Shown here piece after piece: positions 14,872-22,721 of a stretch of 26,458 nucleotides of DNA. The translations under genes and the position numbers were made by a program. Origin of the DNA: JBDGRJ01 sp042218065 (GTDB taxonomy: Bacteria; Patescibacteriota; Patescibacteriia; Magasanikbacterales; UBA922); the NCBI GenBank assembly GCA_042218065.1, contig JBDGRL010000041.1, positions 1-26,458 of the forward strand. The letters run 5' to 3'. Numbering within the stretch: the stretch's first letter is position 1; each line of letters begins with the position of its first letter. The notes beneath the pieces were generated by a model that did not search any database, was not told where the DNA came from, and saw only the letters and a list, made by a program, of their open reading frames with translations.

Positions 14872-16033
14872 ATTTAATCTTATTTAAAATCTGATCTAAT
14901 TTATCTACAGTATAATCTATTTTATCTTTAGTAGTAGACTTCCCCATTGAAAAACGAATACTGTGGCTACTGCAACCACAAAGTAGATCAACTGCATTTG
15001 GCAAATTTTTATCTTCATTAAAACTGCAAGCAGAACCTGAAGAGCAATAAATATCTTCAGAGTCTAAATATAACAATGCCTTCTCTCCCTCTACATCTGC
15101 CAAAGAAATATTCAAATTATTGGATATCCTCTTTTCTTTATCTATCTCAGCACCATTTAATTTTATCTCACATTCAAGCTTTTGTTTTAACTGCTTCCAA
15201 AAATAGTTTTGTAATTCAAATAATCTATTTCTTTCCTGTTCTCTGTTTGATTGAACTCTATCAACAGCTTCAGCCATTCCTACGATGTTTGCTACATTTT
15301 CCGTACCAGACCTTAAGCCTTCTTCTTGTCCTCCTCCATAAATTATAGGTTCAAGTTCTACATCTCTATTTTTATATAATACACCTACACCTTTTGGTCC
15401 ATAAATCTTGCTGCCATTTATTACTAAGAAATCAGTATGTAGTTTTCTTACATCCAAATGAAGATAATTTGTAGCTTGACAGGCATCAGTATGATATAGA
15501 GGAAACTTGGAATTATTCTCTTTTCGGAATTTTAAAATCTCCTTCCCTATTTTCTGAATGGGATAAATATTTCCTATTTCATTATTCACATACATAAAAG
15601 AAACCAATATGGTATCCGATCTTAATGCTTCAACAAACCCATCTACATCAAACCAACCATTATCATCAACGCTTAAATATGTAACCTCGAATCCCTTTTG
15701 CTCTAATTGCTTGATAGGTTTTAATACTGAAGGGTGTTCTAATTTTGTAGTAATTATGTGTTTTCCTTTTTCCTTATACTTCTCAGCTGCTCCTAAAATT
15801 GCTAAATTATTAGCCTCTGTTGCACTGCCGGTAAAATAGCATGTATCAGGTTGAGTTTTGAAGTTATCCGCAACCTTTTCTCTGGCTTCTTCTGTCGCCT
15901 CTTTCGCCTCTACGCCCAATTTATGCAGAGCTGAAGGGTTACCAAATTTATCTTTAAAAAAAGGTTGCATTTTTGAAAGAACATTATCATTTACCGGAGT
16001 TGTCGCAGCATGGTCTAAGTACACTTCTGTCAT
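14870..16033 (-). CDS. Cysteine desulfurase (NifS/IscS family)
   Basis: A 387-aa PLP enzyme of the class V aminotransferase fold that takes sulfur from L-cysteine as a protein-bound persulfide, for Fe-S clusters or tRNA thiolation. Seen: YLDHAATTPV at the N-terminus, TGSATEANNLA, the PLP-stacking His in TKLEHPSVLK, the PLP-contacting Asp in HTDACQA, the Schiff-base Lys in NGSKIYGPKGVG, and the catalytic Cys in YCSSGSACS. The residue just before the Lys is Ser where most IscS have His. ATG at 16033 is chosen over an in-frame TTG three codons upstream. No scaffold gene (iscU/sufU) or thiolase (mnmA) is adjacent. Whether it is group I or II is unresolved; the Cys loop length looks group I (IscS-like). 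No SD. Confidence 0.93.
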   Translation of the reverse strand: MTEVYLDHAATTPVNDNVLSKMQPFFKDKFGNPSALHKLGVEAKEATEEAREKVADNFKTQPDTCYFTGSATEANNLAILGAAEKYKEKGKHIITTKLEHPSVLKPIKQLEQKGFEVTYLSVDDNGWFDVDGFVEALRSDTILVSFMYVNNEIGNIYPIQKIGKEILKFRKENNSKFPLYHTDACQATNYLHLDVRKLHTDFLVINGSKIYGPKGVGVLYKNRDVELEPIIYGGGQEEGLRSGTENVANIVGMAEAVDRVQSNREQERNRLFELQNYFWKQLKQKLECEIKLNGAEIDKEKRISNNLNISLADVEGEKALLYLDSEDIYCSSGSACSFNEDKNLPNAVDLLCGCSSHSIRFSMGKSTTKDKIDYTVDKLDQILNKIK

Positions 16034-16081
16034 ACTAATCAACTTTAAGATTATTAATACTAGAGATCACATTAAAATTAT

Positions 16082-16675
16082 TTATATAGGAAGAGTCATA
16101 TTTATGTTGCTGTCTTGTTGTTGAACATCTTCTTCTTCGTAATCAAAATCAAAATCTACTGAAATTGGTTGTAAATCCCCTTTAAGGTTTTCATGGTACA
16201 GCATTTTATTTTCTCTTCCAAACTCATATACATCTTTGGTAACCTTCACATCTTGCTCGCAATAATCTTTAATCTTTTCGATCTCTCCTTCTTCATACCA
16301 CTCCATAGCTTTTACACCATCCGCACTCTTCTCCACTCCTTCCAGGGTTGCTTTTGCAATATCATCAAGCTTAAATCGCTGACCTGAAGACTCCTTAATC
16401 CTTTCAAGCAAGTCTAGATGTGGGATTTGACTTAGATCACCTGCATAAAAATTATTCAAAACTGGTACATCAAAATGCTTGCTGTTATATCCAATTAATA
16501 AATCTGCCTGTTCGAGTTTTTTCCACAAATCTCCAAGTTGGTCCTCGTCGTAAGATTCGTATTGTTCTTCTTCATAATCATACAAAGATACTACAGTTAC
16601 ATCTAATTCTTCTTTGTTATTTATATCACCATAAGTCTCAATATCAAAAACAATCTCTTTTTTAGAATCAGACAT
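16082..16675 (-). CDS. DEDDy 3'-5' exonuclease (RNase H-like superfamily)
   Basis: A 197-aa protein with DnaQ/RNase T-type exonuclease motifs: ExoI FDIET with D11 and E13, ExoII in GYNSKHFDVP with D69, and ExoIII YCEQD with Y138 and D142. These four acids bind two metal ions for nucleic acid hydrolysis. The layout resembles the nuclease part of YprB-like proteins, which also contain a Leu/Ile-rich central helix and HLDLLE. The C-terminal 40 residues are strongly acidic and Gln-rich and seem unstructured. The substrate is unknown (DNA repair or RNA processing). It lies 48 bases before the cysteine desulfurase start on the same strand, so co-transcription is possible. No SD. Confidence 0.82.
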   Translation of the reverse strand: MSDSKKEIVFDIETYGDINNKEELDVTVVSLYDYEEEQYESYDEDQLGDLWKKLEQADLLIGYNSKHFDVPVLNNFYAGDLSQIPHLDLLERIKESSGQRFKLDDIAKATLEGVEKSADGVKAMEWYEEGEIEKIKDYCEQDVKVTKDVYEFGRENKMLYHENLKGDLQPISVDFDFDYEEEDVQQQDSNINMTLPI

Positions 16676-16742
16676 GAGTTTTTAATTAAATATTTACAGC
16701 CAGTATTTTATCAAATTAAAAAGCCTATAAAAAGTTCTAGAA

Positions 16743-16973
16743 TTAATTCTCCAACGCTTCTTCTATCTTATTTTTATCAAATCCTACTATGATCTCACCA
16801 TCTATATCCACTACAGGAACTCCCATTTGATCAGATTTATCAATCATTTCTTGCTGTTTCTCTTGGTCCTGTGATACATCATAATCTTCATAATCAACAT
16901 CATTTTCGTCAAGAAAAGACTTGACCTTTTTACAATAAGGACATGAAGGTGTAGAGTATACTGTAACCGACAT
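16743..16973 (-). CDS. Glutaredoxin-like protein (76 aa)
   Basis: A small thioredoxin-fold thiol-disulfide oxidoreductase. The active site CPYC is at residues 11-14, the cis-Pro is in GVPVV, and the C-terminal GFDKNKIEEAL is of NrdH/Grx type. The length of 76 aa equals that of NrdH and short bacterial glutaredoxins. The protein is very acidic (about 19 Asp/Glu against 7 Lys, no Arg). Its electron donor may be glutathione-like thiols or a flavin reductase such as the one at 20503-21909. It is divergent from the YibE/F gene, with a TTGACT element upstream but no clear -10 at standard spacing. Confidence 0.9.
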   Translation of the reverse strand: MSVTVYSTPSCPYCKKVKSFLDENDVDYEDYDVSQDQEKQQEMIDKSDQMGVPVVDIDGEIIVGFDKNKIEEALEN

Positions 16974-17059
16974 AAAATTATATTTATTTTATTAAGTAGT
17001 CTTATAATTACATCATTCTCCAGCAAAGTCAACTTAAAATAAAAAGATATTCATTATTT

Positions 17060-17068
17060 TGGTATAAT
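17060..17068 (+). promoter_or_regulatory. Extended -10 promoter of the YibE/F gene
   Basis: TGG followed by TATAAT forms an extended -10 (TGn-TATAAT), with no good -35. It lies 24 bases before the ATG, giving a leader of about 17 nt without SD. Confidence 0.6.
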
Positions 17069-17091
17069 TATAAAAAAATTAAACCGATTCA

Positions 17092-18144
17092 ATGAAAAAA
17101 ATTATAACAATAATAATCAGCTTACTCCTGTTTTTTTCTGTACCACAAGTCACTCACAGCCAAGATAAAAGCACACAGAATAATTCTACAAAAAGCTTAG
17201 AAGCAGAAATTATTGAAGTAGGAGCGGATTTTATAAGAGTTAAAAGTGATGATGGACAAAGATATACTTTAGACAAAAACTCTCAATTTAAACTTGCAGG
17301 ACAGGTTCATAAAGGAGATGATGTGATTTTAAAAGAAGTAATTCGAGATGGGCAAAAAGAATATATCATCTCCTCCTTCGATAGGAGCGGATCTATCATT
17401 ATGCTTTTTGTTTTATTTGCTATAGTTTTAGTATTAGTCAATGGAAAAAGGGGTTTAAAATCTTTACTCAACTTGATAATTACTTATACAATAATTCTAT
17501 CTATCATTATTCCACTAATACTTAACGGCTGGTCACCAGTATTAGTAACAGTAGTCGGAGGTATCATAGCAATGGGATGGAATGTATATTTTTCTCATGG
17601 AATAAATAAAAAATCACATGCAACTATGGCAGGGATCGCTTCTAGCCTACTGATAGTGGGAGTGTTGGGCTGGTTATTTATAAGATATGGTTCTCTTTCC
17701 GGTTCAATTGAACAAGGAGCGAATATACTATACGGAGTTGGCTACAAAAATATAAACTTTAGAGGTTTGCTCTTAGCCGCTGTGCTTATCGGTGCCTTAG
17801 GTGTGCTCGATGATTTGGTAGTCAGCCAGGTTTCAGTGGTCAAGGAGTTAAAAGATAAAAATCCTGACATCTCCAAAACAGAGCTTTTCAAATCAGCAAT
17901 GCGAGTGGGACATGACCACACAAGCGCTATAGTAAATACTTTAGTACTAGCTTATACCAGCGCCTCGTTCCCATTGGTTATATTATTTTCTGTCGGTGTT
18001 AAACCATTTAATTCTTTAACTAACACCTTAAATAACGAAACAGTAGCTACAGAGATAGTTAGAATGCTAGTTGGTGGTATAGGCATCTTACTTAGTATGC
18101 CTATAGCTACCGTAATTGCTACTTACCTCTTTGAAGAAGAATAA
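17092..18144 (+). CDS. YibE/F family membrane protein
   Basis: A 350-aa membrane protein of the YibE/F family. The N-terminus has a signal-anchor or signal peptide (1-23), followed by a small extracytoplasmic beta domain (about 35-95) and then about seven hydrophobic helices. Signature segments are GVLDDLVVSQ (237-246) and RVGHDHTSAIVNTL (271-284), which carry conserved Asp and His residues within or next to the membrane. The family often sits near metal or transport genes and has been proposed to transport solutes, but its substrate is not established. It ends two bases from the convergent ZIP transporter gene. There is no SD, and an extended -10 promoter sits just upstream. Confidence 0.88.
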   Translation: MKKIITIIISLLLFFSVPQVTHSQDKSTQNNSTKSLEAEIIEVGADFIRVKSDDGQRYTLDKNSQFKLAGQVHKGDDVILKEVIRDGQKEYIISSFDRSGSIIMLFVLFAIVLVLVNGKRGLKSLLNLIITYTIILSIIIPLILNGWSPVLVTVVGGIIAMGWNVYFSHGINKKSHATMAGIASSLLIVGVLGWLFIRYGSLSGSIEQGANILYGVGYKNINFRGLLLAAVLIGALGVLDDLVVSQVSVVKELKDKNPDISKTELFKSAMRVGHDHTSAIVNTLVLAYTSASFPLVILFSVGVKPFNSLTNTLNNETVATEIVRMLVGGIGILLSMPIATVIATYLFEEE

Positions 18145-18146
18145 AT

Positions 18147-18923
18147 TTATTTTACAAAACCCATATTTACAATAAGAACCAGCCACATCACCCCTATACC
18201 AGCCATAAAGGTTAAAAGTTGGAGTACAGACTTGGTTACATTCGGATCTTCATGATGTAGCTCGGGTATGAGATCAGCACCGGCTATATATACAAAATTT
18301 CCTACAGCAAAAGGGATTAAGATAGAACTAATATTTTGAACGTAATTACTCAAAAACAAAGCTAAAACTGTACCCGCAACAGAGGTTAGAGCAATAAGAA
18401 AATTCACAAACAGTGCCTTTACTCTAGAAAAGCCCCCATGAACCAAAACTCCATAATCACCTATTTCCTGCGGAACCTCGTGTATAATAACAGCAATTGT
18501 AGTTGTAATACCAAGTTCTACACTTACTAAAAAACTAGCCCCTATAATCAAACCATCTATAAAATTATGCACCCCATCACCAAATAAGTTCATTATTGCT
18601 ACAGGCTGTGGTTTGCACTCTTCTCCTTCAGTTATAGGGTGATGGCAATGCCTCCATCTTACTACTTTTTCCACTAAAAACATTATTACTATACCAGCCA
18701 GTAAATATAAAGAAACTTCTAAGGTGAAACCTTCCCTTTTGACTATTTTTGGAAGTAAATGAATAAATGCACCCCCGAACAAGCCTCCCGCAGCAAAACT
18801 TACAAGATAAATTAAACCTTTTTTAAGCTTTTCAGTAGCTATAGAGAGAGTTAAAATTCCAATAAAAGAAATTAAGCTTACTACCACTACACTGGATATA
18901 GCATAAATGTAGGTATTAAGCAT
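18147..18923 (-). CDS. ZIP family divalent metal transporter
   Basis: A 258-aa inner-membrane transporter of the ZIP family, importing Zn2+ or related divalent cations. The TM4 motif HNFIDG (119-124) and TM5 motif HEVPQEIGD (148-156) hold the binuclear metal site. A His/Cys-rich cytoplasmic loop RWRHCHH (89-95) lies between TM3 and TM4, as in this family. Eight hydrophobic segments fit the normal topology. It has a strong promoter (TTGAAA, 17 bp, TATAAT). The exact metal is not determinable; a ZupT/GufA-like role is assumed. Confidence 0.94.
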   Translation of the reverse strand: MLNTYIYAISSVVVVSLISFIGILTLSIATEKLKKGLIYLVSFAAGGLFGGAFIHLLPKIVKREGFTLEVSLYLLAGIVIMFLVEKVVRWRHCHHPITEGEECKPQPVAIMNLFGDGVHNFIDGLIIGASFLVSVELGITTTIAVIIHEVPQEIGDYGVLVHGGFSRVKALFVNFLIALTSVAGTVLALFLSNYVQNISSILIPFAVGNFVYIAGADLIPELHHEDPNVTKSVLQLLTFMAGIGVMWLVLIVNMGFVK

Positions 18924-18974
18924 TACTATTATGTCTTGTTAATCCTTATAATGAAACTAAGATCGTCCAGCATA

Positions 18975-19003
18975 ATTATATTATTAATTTTTCTTTATTT
19001 CAA
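18975..19003 (-). promoter_or_regulatory. Promoter of the ZIP transporter gene
   Basis: On the minus strand, TTGAAA (18998-19003), a 17-bp spacer and a perfect TATAAT (18975-18980). It lies about 50 bases before the ATG, just after the end of the methyltransferase gene. No clear Zur-like palindrome was recognised. Confidence 0.7.
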
Positions 19004-19011
19004 CTGTAATA

Positions 19012-19635
19012 TTAAATTGTAGCAAATATACTTATCCAAGTAAGATTTTTTTGAAACTTTTCTGAGTTTTCTAAGAATATGTTCTTTATTTTAAAATTAT
19101 GTGAATTAAGTAATTCTTTAATTTCATCCTTAGTATAATAAGCAAAAAACTTTTGATTGCCATTATACCTATCTTTCTCAACAAACTTTTCTCCCTCCCC
19201 TTGCTTGAAAGACATAAAGATAGTCCCTTCTGGTTTTAAAACTCTTTTAAGTTCTTTAACTGCCTCATTTATCTCTTCTTTAGGAATATGAGGCAATAAA
19301 GCGCAACACCAAATCCCATCAAAACTATTTTGAGAAAAATTTAATTGTCTAACATCCATCTCCTTAAAATATGCATTAGGAGAATTCTCTTCTGCTCTTT
19401 TTAACATTTCTTCTGATAAATCTATTCCTAAAACTTCTAAGTTATTTTCTGAAAAATATTTTGCATCTCTACCAGAACCACAACCTGCATCTAAAACTTT
19501 GTCACCTTCTAGTTCTTCTATAAATTTATCAGCATTATCTTTAATCCAATCTAAGTCCGAATAAGAATTATCATAATCTTCTGCTATATGGTTGTAAGTT
19601 TCAATTGTTACTTCAATCGGTTCTTTTTTCTTCAT
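19012..19635 (-). CDS. Class I SAM-dependent methyltransferase
   Basis: A 207-aa protein with a complete Rossmann methyltransferase fold. Motif I VLDAGCGSGR is at 47-56 and binds SAM. The acidic end of the second strand is in VLGIDLSEEM (D72). Motif post-II MDVRQLNF and motif IV FDGIWCCALLPHIP follow, then LKRVLKPEG with the typical Gly turn. It is a Methyltransf_11/25-type enzyme; the substrate (small molecule, lipid or RNA) cannot be told. A terminator separates it from the upstream 110-aa gene. No SD is seen. Confidence 0.9.
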   Translation of the reverse strand: MKKKEPIEVTIETYNHIAEDYDNSYSDLDWIKDNADKFIEELEGDKVLDAGCGSGRDAKYFSENNLEVLGIDLSEEMLKRAEENSPNAYFKEMDVRQLNFSQNSFDGIWCCALLPHIPKEEINEAVKELKRVLKPEGTIFMSFKQGEGEKFVEKDRYNGNQKFFAYYTKDEIKELLNSHNFKIKNIFLENSEKFQKNLTWISIFATI

Positions 19636-19649
19636 AATTTAACTTAATT

Positions 19650-19686
19650 TATAAAAAATTGTCGGGCACAATTATTTATGCCCGAC
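19650..19686 (-). terminator. Intrinsic terminator of the 110-aa gene
   Basis: On the minus strand GTCGGGCA (19679-19686) pairs with TGCCCGAC (19661-19668) around a 10-nt loop and runs into AATTTTTTAT. Confidence 0.9.
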
Positions 19687-19702
19687 TTAGAATATTTACC
19701 CC

Positions 19703-20035
19703 CTAAAACCTATCTTTTACAGTCTGAATCAGTTCCTGAAGCCCTTCCTTATTTGCTGTAGTGGTTTCTTGCCAAATAGTTTCTATAACAGAATCTGCAT
19801 CGCCTTGATTGCACTTTTTCAGTAGATATTGATTTTCTCTTGAAAGAGATTTAAAAACTAAATGCTCCCCTTTGCCACACAAACGAACACTTCTTCCATC
19901 TTTTGTTGTTTTAAGACCTTCTAATCTCCAATCGCCATTATCCCTCTCACGCACATCATAAATATAACAATTTCCAGCTTGAAAGACTTTCTTATCAAGT
20001 TCTTTCATTTTATTCTTAGTCATTTCCATGCTCAT
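19703..20035 (-). CDS. Small hypothetical protein (110 aa)
   Basis: I do not recognise a family. A GGGAG SD lies 7 nt before the ATG at 20035 and supports that start over later Met codons (residues 3 and 5). The product has a Lys-rich helix at 5-16, then a Cys-containing beta-rich middle (GNCYIYDVRERDNGDWRLEG) with alternating hydrophobic residues, C53 in RLCGKGEH, and a C-terminal helix. The middle part could be a small beta domain about 40 residues long. A promoter (TTGTTA, 17 bp, TATGTT) and a terminator frame it as a single-gene unit. Confidence 0.65.
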   Translation of the reverse strand: MSMEMTKNKMKELDKKVFQAGNCYIYDVRERDNGDWRLEGLKTTKDGRSVRLCGKGEHLVFKSLSRENQYLLKKCNQGDADSVIETIWQETTTANKEGLQELIQTVKDRF

Positions 20036-20081
20036 TATTAATCTCCCGCGGTGGCATTGGATTAATTAATGAACACTATTT

Positions 20082-20110
20082 AACATAACAAAATTTGCTT
20101 ATTCTAACAA
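20082..20110 (-). promoter_or_regulatory. Putative promoter of the 110-aa gene
   Basis: On the minus strand, TTGTTA (20105-20110), a 17-bp spacer and TATGTT (20082-20087, 4 of 6). Confidence 0.4.
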
Positions 20111-20154
20111 GCTTAAATTGAGGCCTCATTTTAAACCCTCTTTTAATAAGTAAG

Positions 20155-20195
20155 CCCGCCCTTAAATACGGAATATTTCATCGTCTCGGGGCGGG
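20155..20195 (-). other. GC-rich inverted repeat after the glutaredoxin gene
   Basis: CCCGCCC (20155-20161) and GGGCGGG (20189-20195) can form a 7-bp GC-only stem with a 27-nt loop in a very AT-rich spacer. No clear U run follows on the minus strand. It may be a weak or Rho-type terminator, or an mRNA 3'-end stabiliser for the glutaredoxin/reductase transcript. Confidence 0.4.
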
Positions 20196-20227
20196 AAACA
20201 TTTCACAAATGAAAAATGAAATTCTAT

Positions 20228-20467
20228 CTATCCGTAATTCTCTTCTAAATATTCTACAATATCATCAGACTCGTACATCATAGTAATCTCTCCGTTTGAA
20301 CTATCAACTAAAAAAGGCACTTGTTCTTGGCCACCTAATTTTTTTAGCAGGGTTCTGTCCGAACCTTTAGGTACATTTCTGCAAATGTAATCCAGCTCGA
20401 GTTCAGTAAGTTTCTCTCGTACTTTCTGACAGTATGGACAACCCTCAAATTGATATAACTCTAACAT
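20228..20467 (-). CDS. Glutaredoxin-like protein (79 aa)
   Basis: A small thioredoxin-fold protein with active site CPYC at residues 10-13, cis-Pro in QVPFLVD, and a C-terminal YESDDIVEYLEENYG typical of glutaredoxin/GST-N-like domains. The glutathione-family TVP motif is QVP here. It lies 35 bases downstream of the FAD disulfide reductase start-to-stop unit on the same strand, so the pair is probably one operon: the reductase would supply electrons to it directly or through a low-molecular thiol. Its N-terminus MLELYQFEG is typical of the family. No SD. Confidence 0.88.
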   Translation of the reverse strand: MLELYQFEGCPYCQKVREKLTELELDYICRNVPKGSDRTLLKKLGGQEQVPFLVDSSNGEITMMYESDDIVEYLEENYG

Positions 20468-20502
20468 AAAATATGATTAGTAAATAAATTATTTAATTAA
20501 AA

Positions 20503-21909
20503 TTACTTTTCTGATTGTTCGAACTTTGATCTGGCATCACGAACTGCGTTGCGGAATATCTCATTAATAGCTGGATGTATATAAATGTAATCCAAAATCT
20601 CATCAAGTGTATTCTCATTATACATAAATGCATTAGCAGTATGGATCATATTAGCGGCTTGCTCGCCCACGACATGAGCACCTATCAGCTCTCTGCTTTC
20701 TGTATCAAATATGGCTTTAGCTAAGCCGTACTCAGGCATCATAGCCATACCTTTGGCAGAGCTTTCATACTTATTCATTCCCACTATATAATCCTCACCT
20801 TTTTCTTTACCTTTATCTTTTAGCTCATCCTCGGTAACTCCTACTCCGCCTATCTGCGGATCAGAGAAAATGGCATGAGGTACGGGTGGGTACTCCAGCT
20901 TCTCATCGGTTTCTTCTTTCACCGCTGATTCCATTAGATACTCACCTTCATAATTTACGGTGTGGCGAAAAAAGTAATTACCTACCACATCACCCAGAAC
21001 CCAAACATTATCTTGTGTAGTCTCAAGATAATCATCAGCCTTAATAAAGCCGCCGTCATCAGTCTCAATATTAGTATTTTCTAGGCCCAGCGTAGTCGTA
21101 TTAGGCTGAATTCCGGTAGCTACCAGTAGTTCATCTACCACAAACTCTTTTTTGCTGCCTATTTTATCTTCCGCCTGGACCAAAAACTTTTCTTTATCAT
21201 CATCATAATCAACCTTCGTTGCTTGAGTATCGAGATATACATTATGCTTAGAAGCAAAGGCTTTGGTAAACTCTTCTCTGATGTCCTTATCCTCATTGCT
21301 GATCATATGATTACGAACTAAAACATGCAGCTCTGTTCCCATCTGACCGTAAAAATGACCTAACTCAGTTGCGATATACCCGCCACCGATTATTACCATA
21401 TCATCGGGTTGATCCGTATTTCTAAGTGCTTCTCTGCTAGTCATATACGGAGTATCCTCGAGCCCTTCTATCGGGGCAATGAATGGTCTAGCTCCGGTAG
21501 CTATAAAGATCTTCTCAGCGGTTATTCTTTCTCCGTCTACTTCCACTACTTTATTGTCTACAAACTTACAATGGTGGTTATAATAATCGATGTGAGAGTG
21601 CTCCTCATATGCGGGAGGGATACTAGCTGCCTCTTCATCTACAGTATCGTTGACTCTACTTACCAGCTCTTCCCAGTTTACATCATAGTCTTGATCAAGC
21701 GTGAGACCATATTTATCCGACTTGTCTATCTTACTGGCAATATCGGCCGGATAAATCAACATCTTAGAGGGAATACAGCCCCGATTCAAACAAGTGCCAC
21801 CCATCTTCTCTTGCTCAATTGCAGCCACATCAAGCCCGAGATCAGCTGCCGGCGAGATTATCTTAGCTCCACCTCCTCCGCCAATAACTATTATATCGTA
21901 AGATTTCAT
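20503..21909 (-). CDS. FAD-dependent pyridine nucleotide-disulfide oxidoreductase (class I)
   Basis: A 468-aa flavoprotein of the dihydrolipoamide dehydrogenase/mercuric/glutathione/mycothione reductase family. FAD-binding motif at the N-terminus (YDIIVIGGGGG, 4-14), redox-active disulfide GGTCLNRGCIPSK with C40 and C45, a second ATGARP FAD motif, NAD(P)-binding VIIGGGYIATELG near 172-184, VWVLGDV FAD motif near 310, and the C-terminal H445/E450 dyad in HPAINE. Length is that of the family. No mercury-binding C-terminal Cys pair is present, and there is no pyruvate dehydrogenase subunit nearby, which argues for a thiol/mycothione-type role, though the substrate is unknown. It precedes a glutaredoxin on the same strand. 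No SD. Confidence 0.92.
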   Translation of the reverse strand: MKSYDIIVIGGGGGAKIISPAADLGLDVAAIEQEKMGGTCLNRGCIPSKMLIYPADIASKIDKSDKYGLTLDQDYDVNWEELVSRVNDTVDEEAASIPPAYEEHSHIDYYNHHCKFVDNKVVEVDGERITAEKIFIATGARPFIAPIEGLEDTPYMTSREALRNTDQPDDMVIIGGGYIATELGHFYGQMGTELHVLVRNHMISNEDKDIREEFTKAFASKHNVYLDTQATKVDYDDDKEKFLVQAEDKIGSKKEFVVDELLVATGIQPNTTTLGLENTNIETDDGGFIKADDYLETTQDNVWVLGDVVGNYFFRHTVNYEGEYLMESAVKEETDEKLEYPPVPHAIFSDPQIGGVGVTEDELKDKGKEKGEDYIVGMNKYESSAKGMAMMPEYGLAKAIFDTESRELIGAHVVGEQAANMIHTANAFMYNENTLDEILDYIYIHPAINEIFRNAVRDARSKFEQSEK

Positions 21910-21986
21910 GTTTGAGTTTTTTTAACTTATAAAAACTTACTGTTTAAAGTTTAGCAAAATAAAAGAAAAACAAGCCCTGTTGATAA

Positions 21987-22646
21987 CTAATCTTGAGAAT
22001 AAAGACCTTCTTCTTTTAGAGCTTGACTAATTGGATCATCGGTATCCTCTACCTTATGTGCCGGGCTGTATTCTCGGCCATATTCGATCATACGAAGAGT
22101 AAAATTTTTCCACTCATCTTGTGGTAAAATCTCCATCAAATCTTGCTCTATTTTATCAGGTTTCTCTTCATCGGTAAGGCCGAATTTTTGTGACAGCCTC
22201 TGAACATGTGTGTCCACTGCTACCCCTTCTGATTTACTGAAAGCCTCACTAAGTACCACATTAGCCGTTTTTCGCCCTACTCCAGAAAGCTCTTGCATAT
22301 CTTCTAAATTTTTTGGGATCTCGCCGTCAAAATCCTGCCCTATCTTCTCAGCTGTATCTAAAATATATCCTGCTTTGCTATTGTATAGCCCGATGGAGTC
22401 AATCTCACCTGCCAACTCATCTTTCTCCAAGTCCAGATAATCTTCTCTAGTTGGATATTTGTCGAACAGCTGTTCTGTCACTTCATTGACTTTTTTATCG
22501 GTGGTTCGAGCAGACAAAATTACTGCCACCAGCAGCTGCCAGGTATTGTCATAGTTCAAGGCTGTGCTTGGATCTTCTGGAAATAATTCTTTAAGTTTTT
22601 TGACTACAATTTGAGCTCGTTTCTTCTTTTTTGGTTTAGATTGCAT
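21987..22646 (-). CDS. nth: Endonuclease III (Nth) without the Fe-S cluster cysteines
   Basis: A 219-aa base-excision-repair glycosylase/AP lyase of the HhH-GPD superfamily that removes oxidised pyrimidines. The helix-hairpin-helix is LSGVGRKTANVVL with the catalytic Lys at 126, and the catalytic Asp is D145 in VDTHVQR. The N-terminal LLVAVILSARTTD fits the family. At the C-terminus, where E. coli Nth has four Cys binding a [4Fe-4S] cluster after HGR, this protein has YGREYSPAHKVEDTDD and no Cys; in fact the whole protein has none. Cluster-less Nth/MutY variants are known in some bacteria. It lies after a 70-aa orphan gene. No SD. Confidence 0.93.
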   Translation of the reverse strand: MQSKPKKKKRAQIVVKKLKELFPEDPSTALNYDNTWQLLVAVILSARTTDKKVNEVTEQLFDKYPTREDYLDLEKDELAGEIDSIGLYNSKAGYILDTAEKIGQDFDGEIPKNLEDMQELSGVGRKTANVVLSEAFSKSEGVAVDTHVQRLSQKFGLTDEEKPDKIEQDLMEILPQDEWKNFTLRMIEYGREYSPAHKVEDTDDPISQALKEEGLYSQD

Positions 22647-22668
22647 AATATTTGAATAACATAATCAT

Positions 22669-22696
22669 GGCGGACAAAGCAAAAACTCTGCCCGCC
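22669..22696 (-). other. GC-rich hairpin after the 70-aa gene
   Basis: On the minus strand GGCGGGC (22690-22696) pairs with GTCCGCC (22669-22675) with one G-U pair and a 14-nt loop. No U run follows, so it is not a standard intrinsic terminator. The G-U pair exists only in the minus-strand RNA, which suggests that this strand is the functional one. Confidence 0.4.
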
Positions 22697-22721
22697 GAAC
22701 AAAACGAAACAAGGGGTATAT

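Noticed and set aside
16082..16973. Very acidic proteins (exonuclease, glutaredoxin) as a sign of a salt-in halophile
   Set aside because: Other proteins in the window, such as photolyase, its 193-aa partner and the lipoprotein, are Lys-rich and basic, so there is no consistent acidic shift.
20503..21909. Mercuric reductase as the identity of the FAD disulfide reductase
   Set aside because: It lacks the C-terminal Cys pair and N-terminal metal-binding domain, and no mer genes are nearby.
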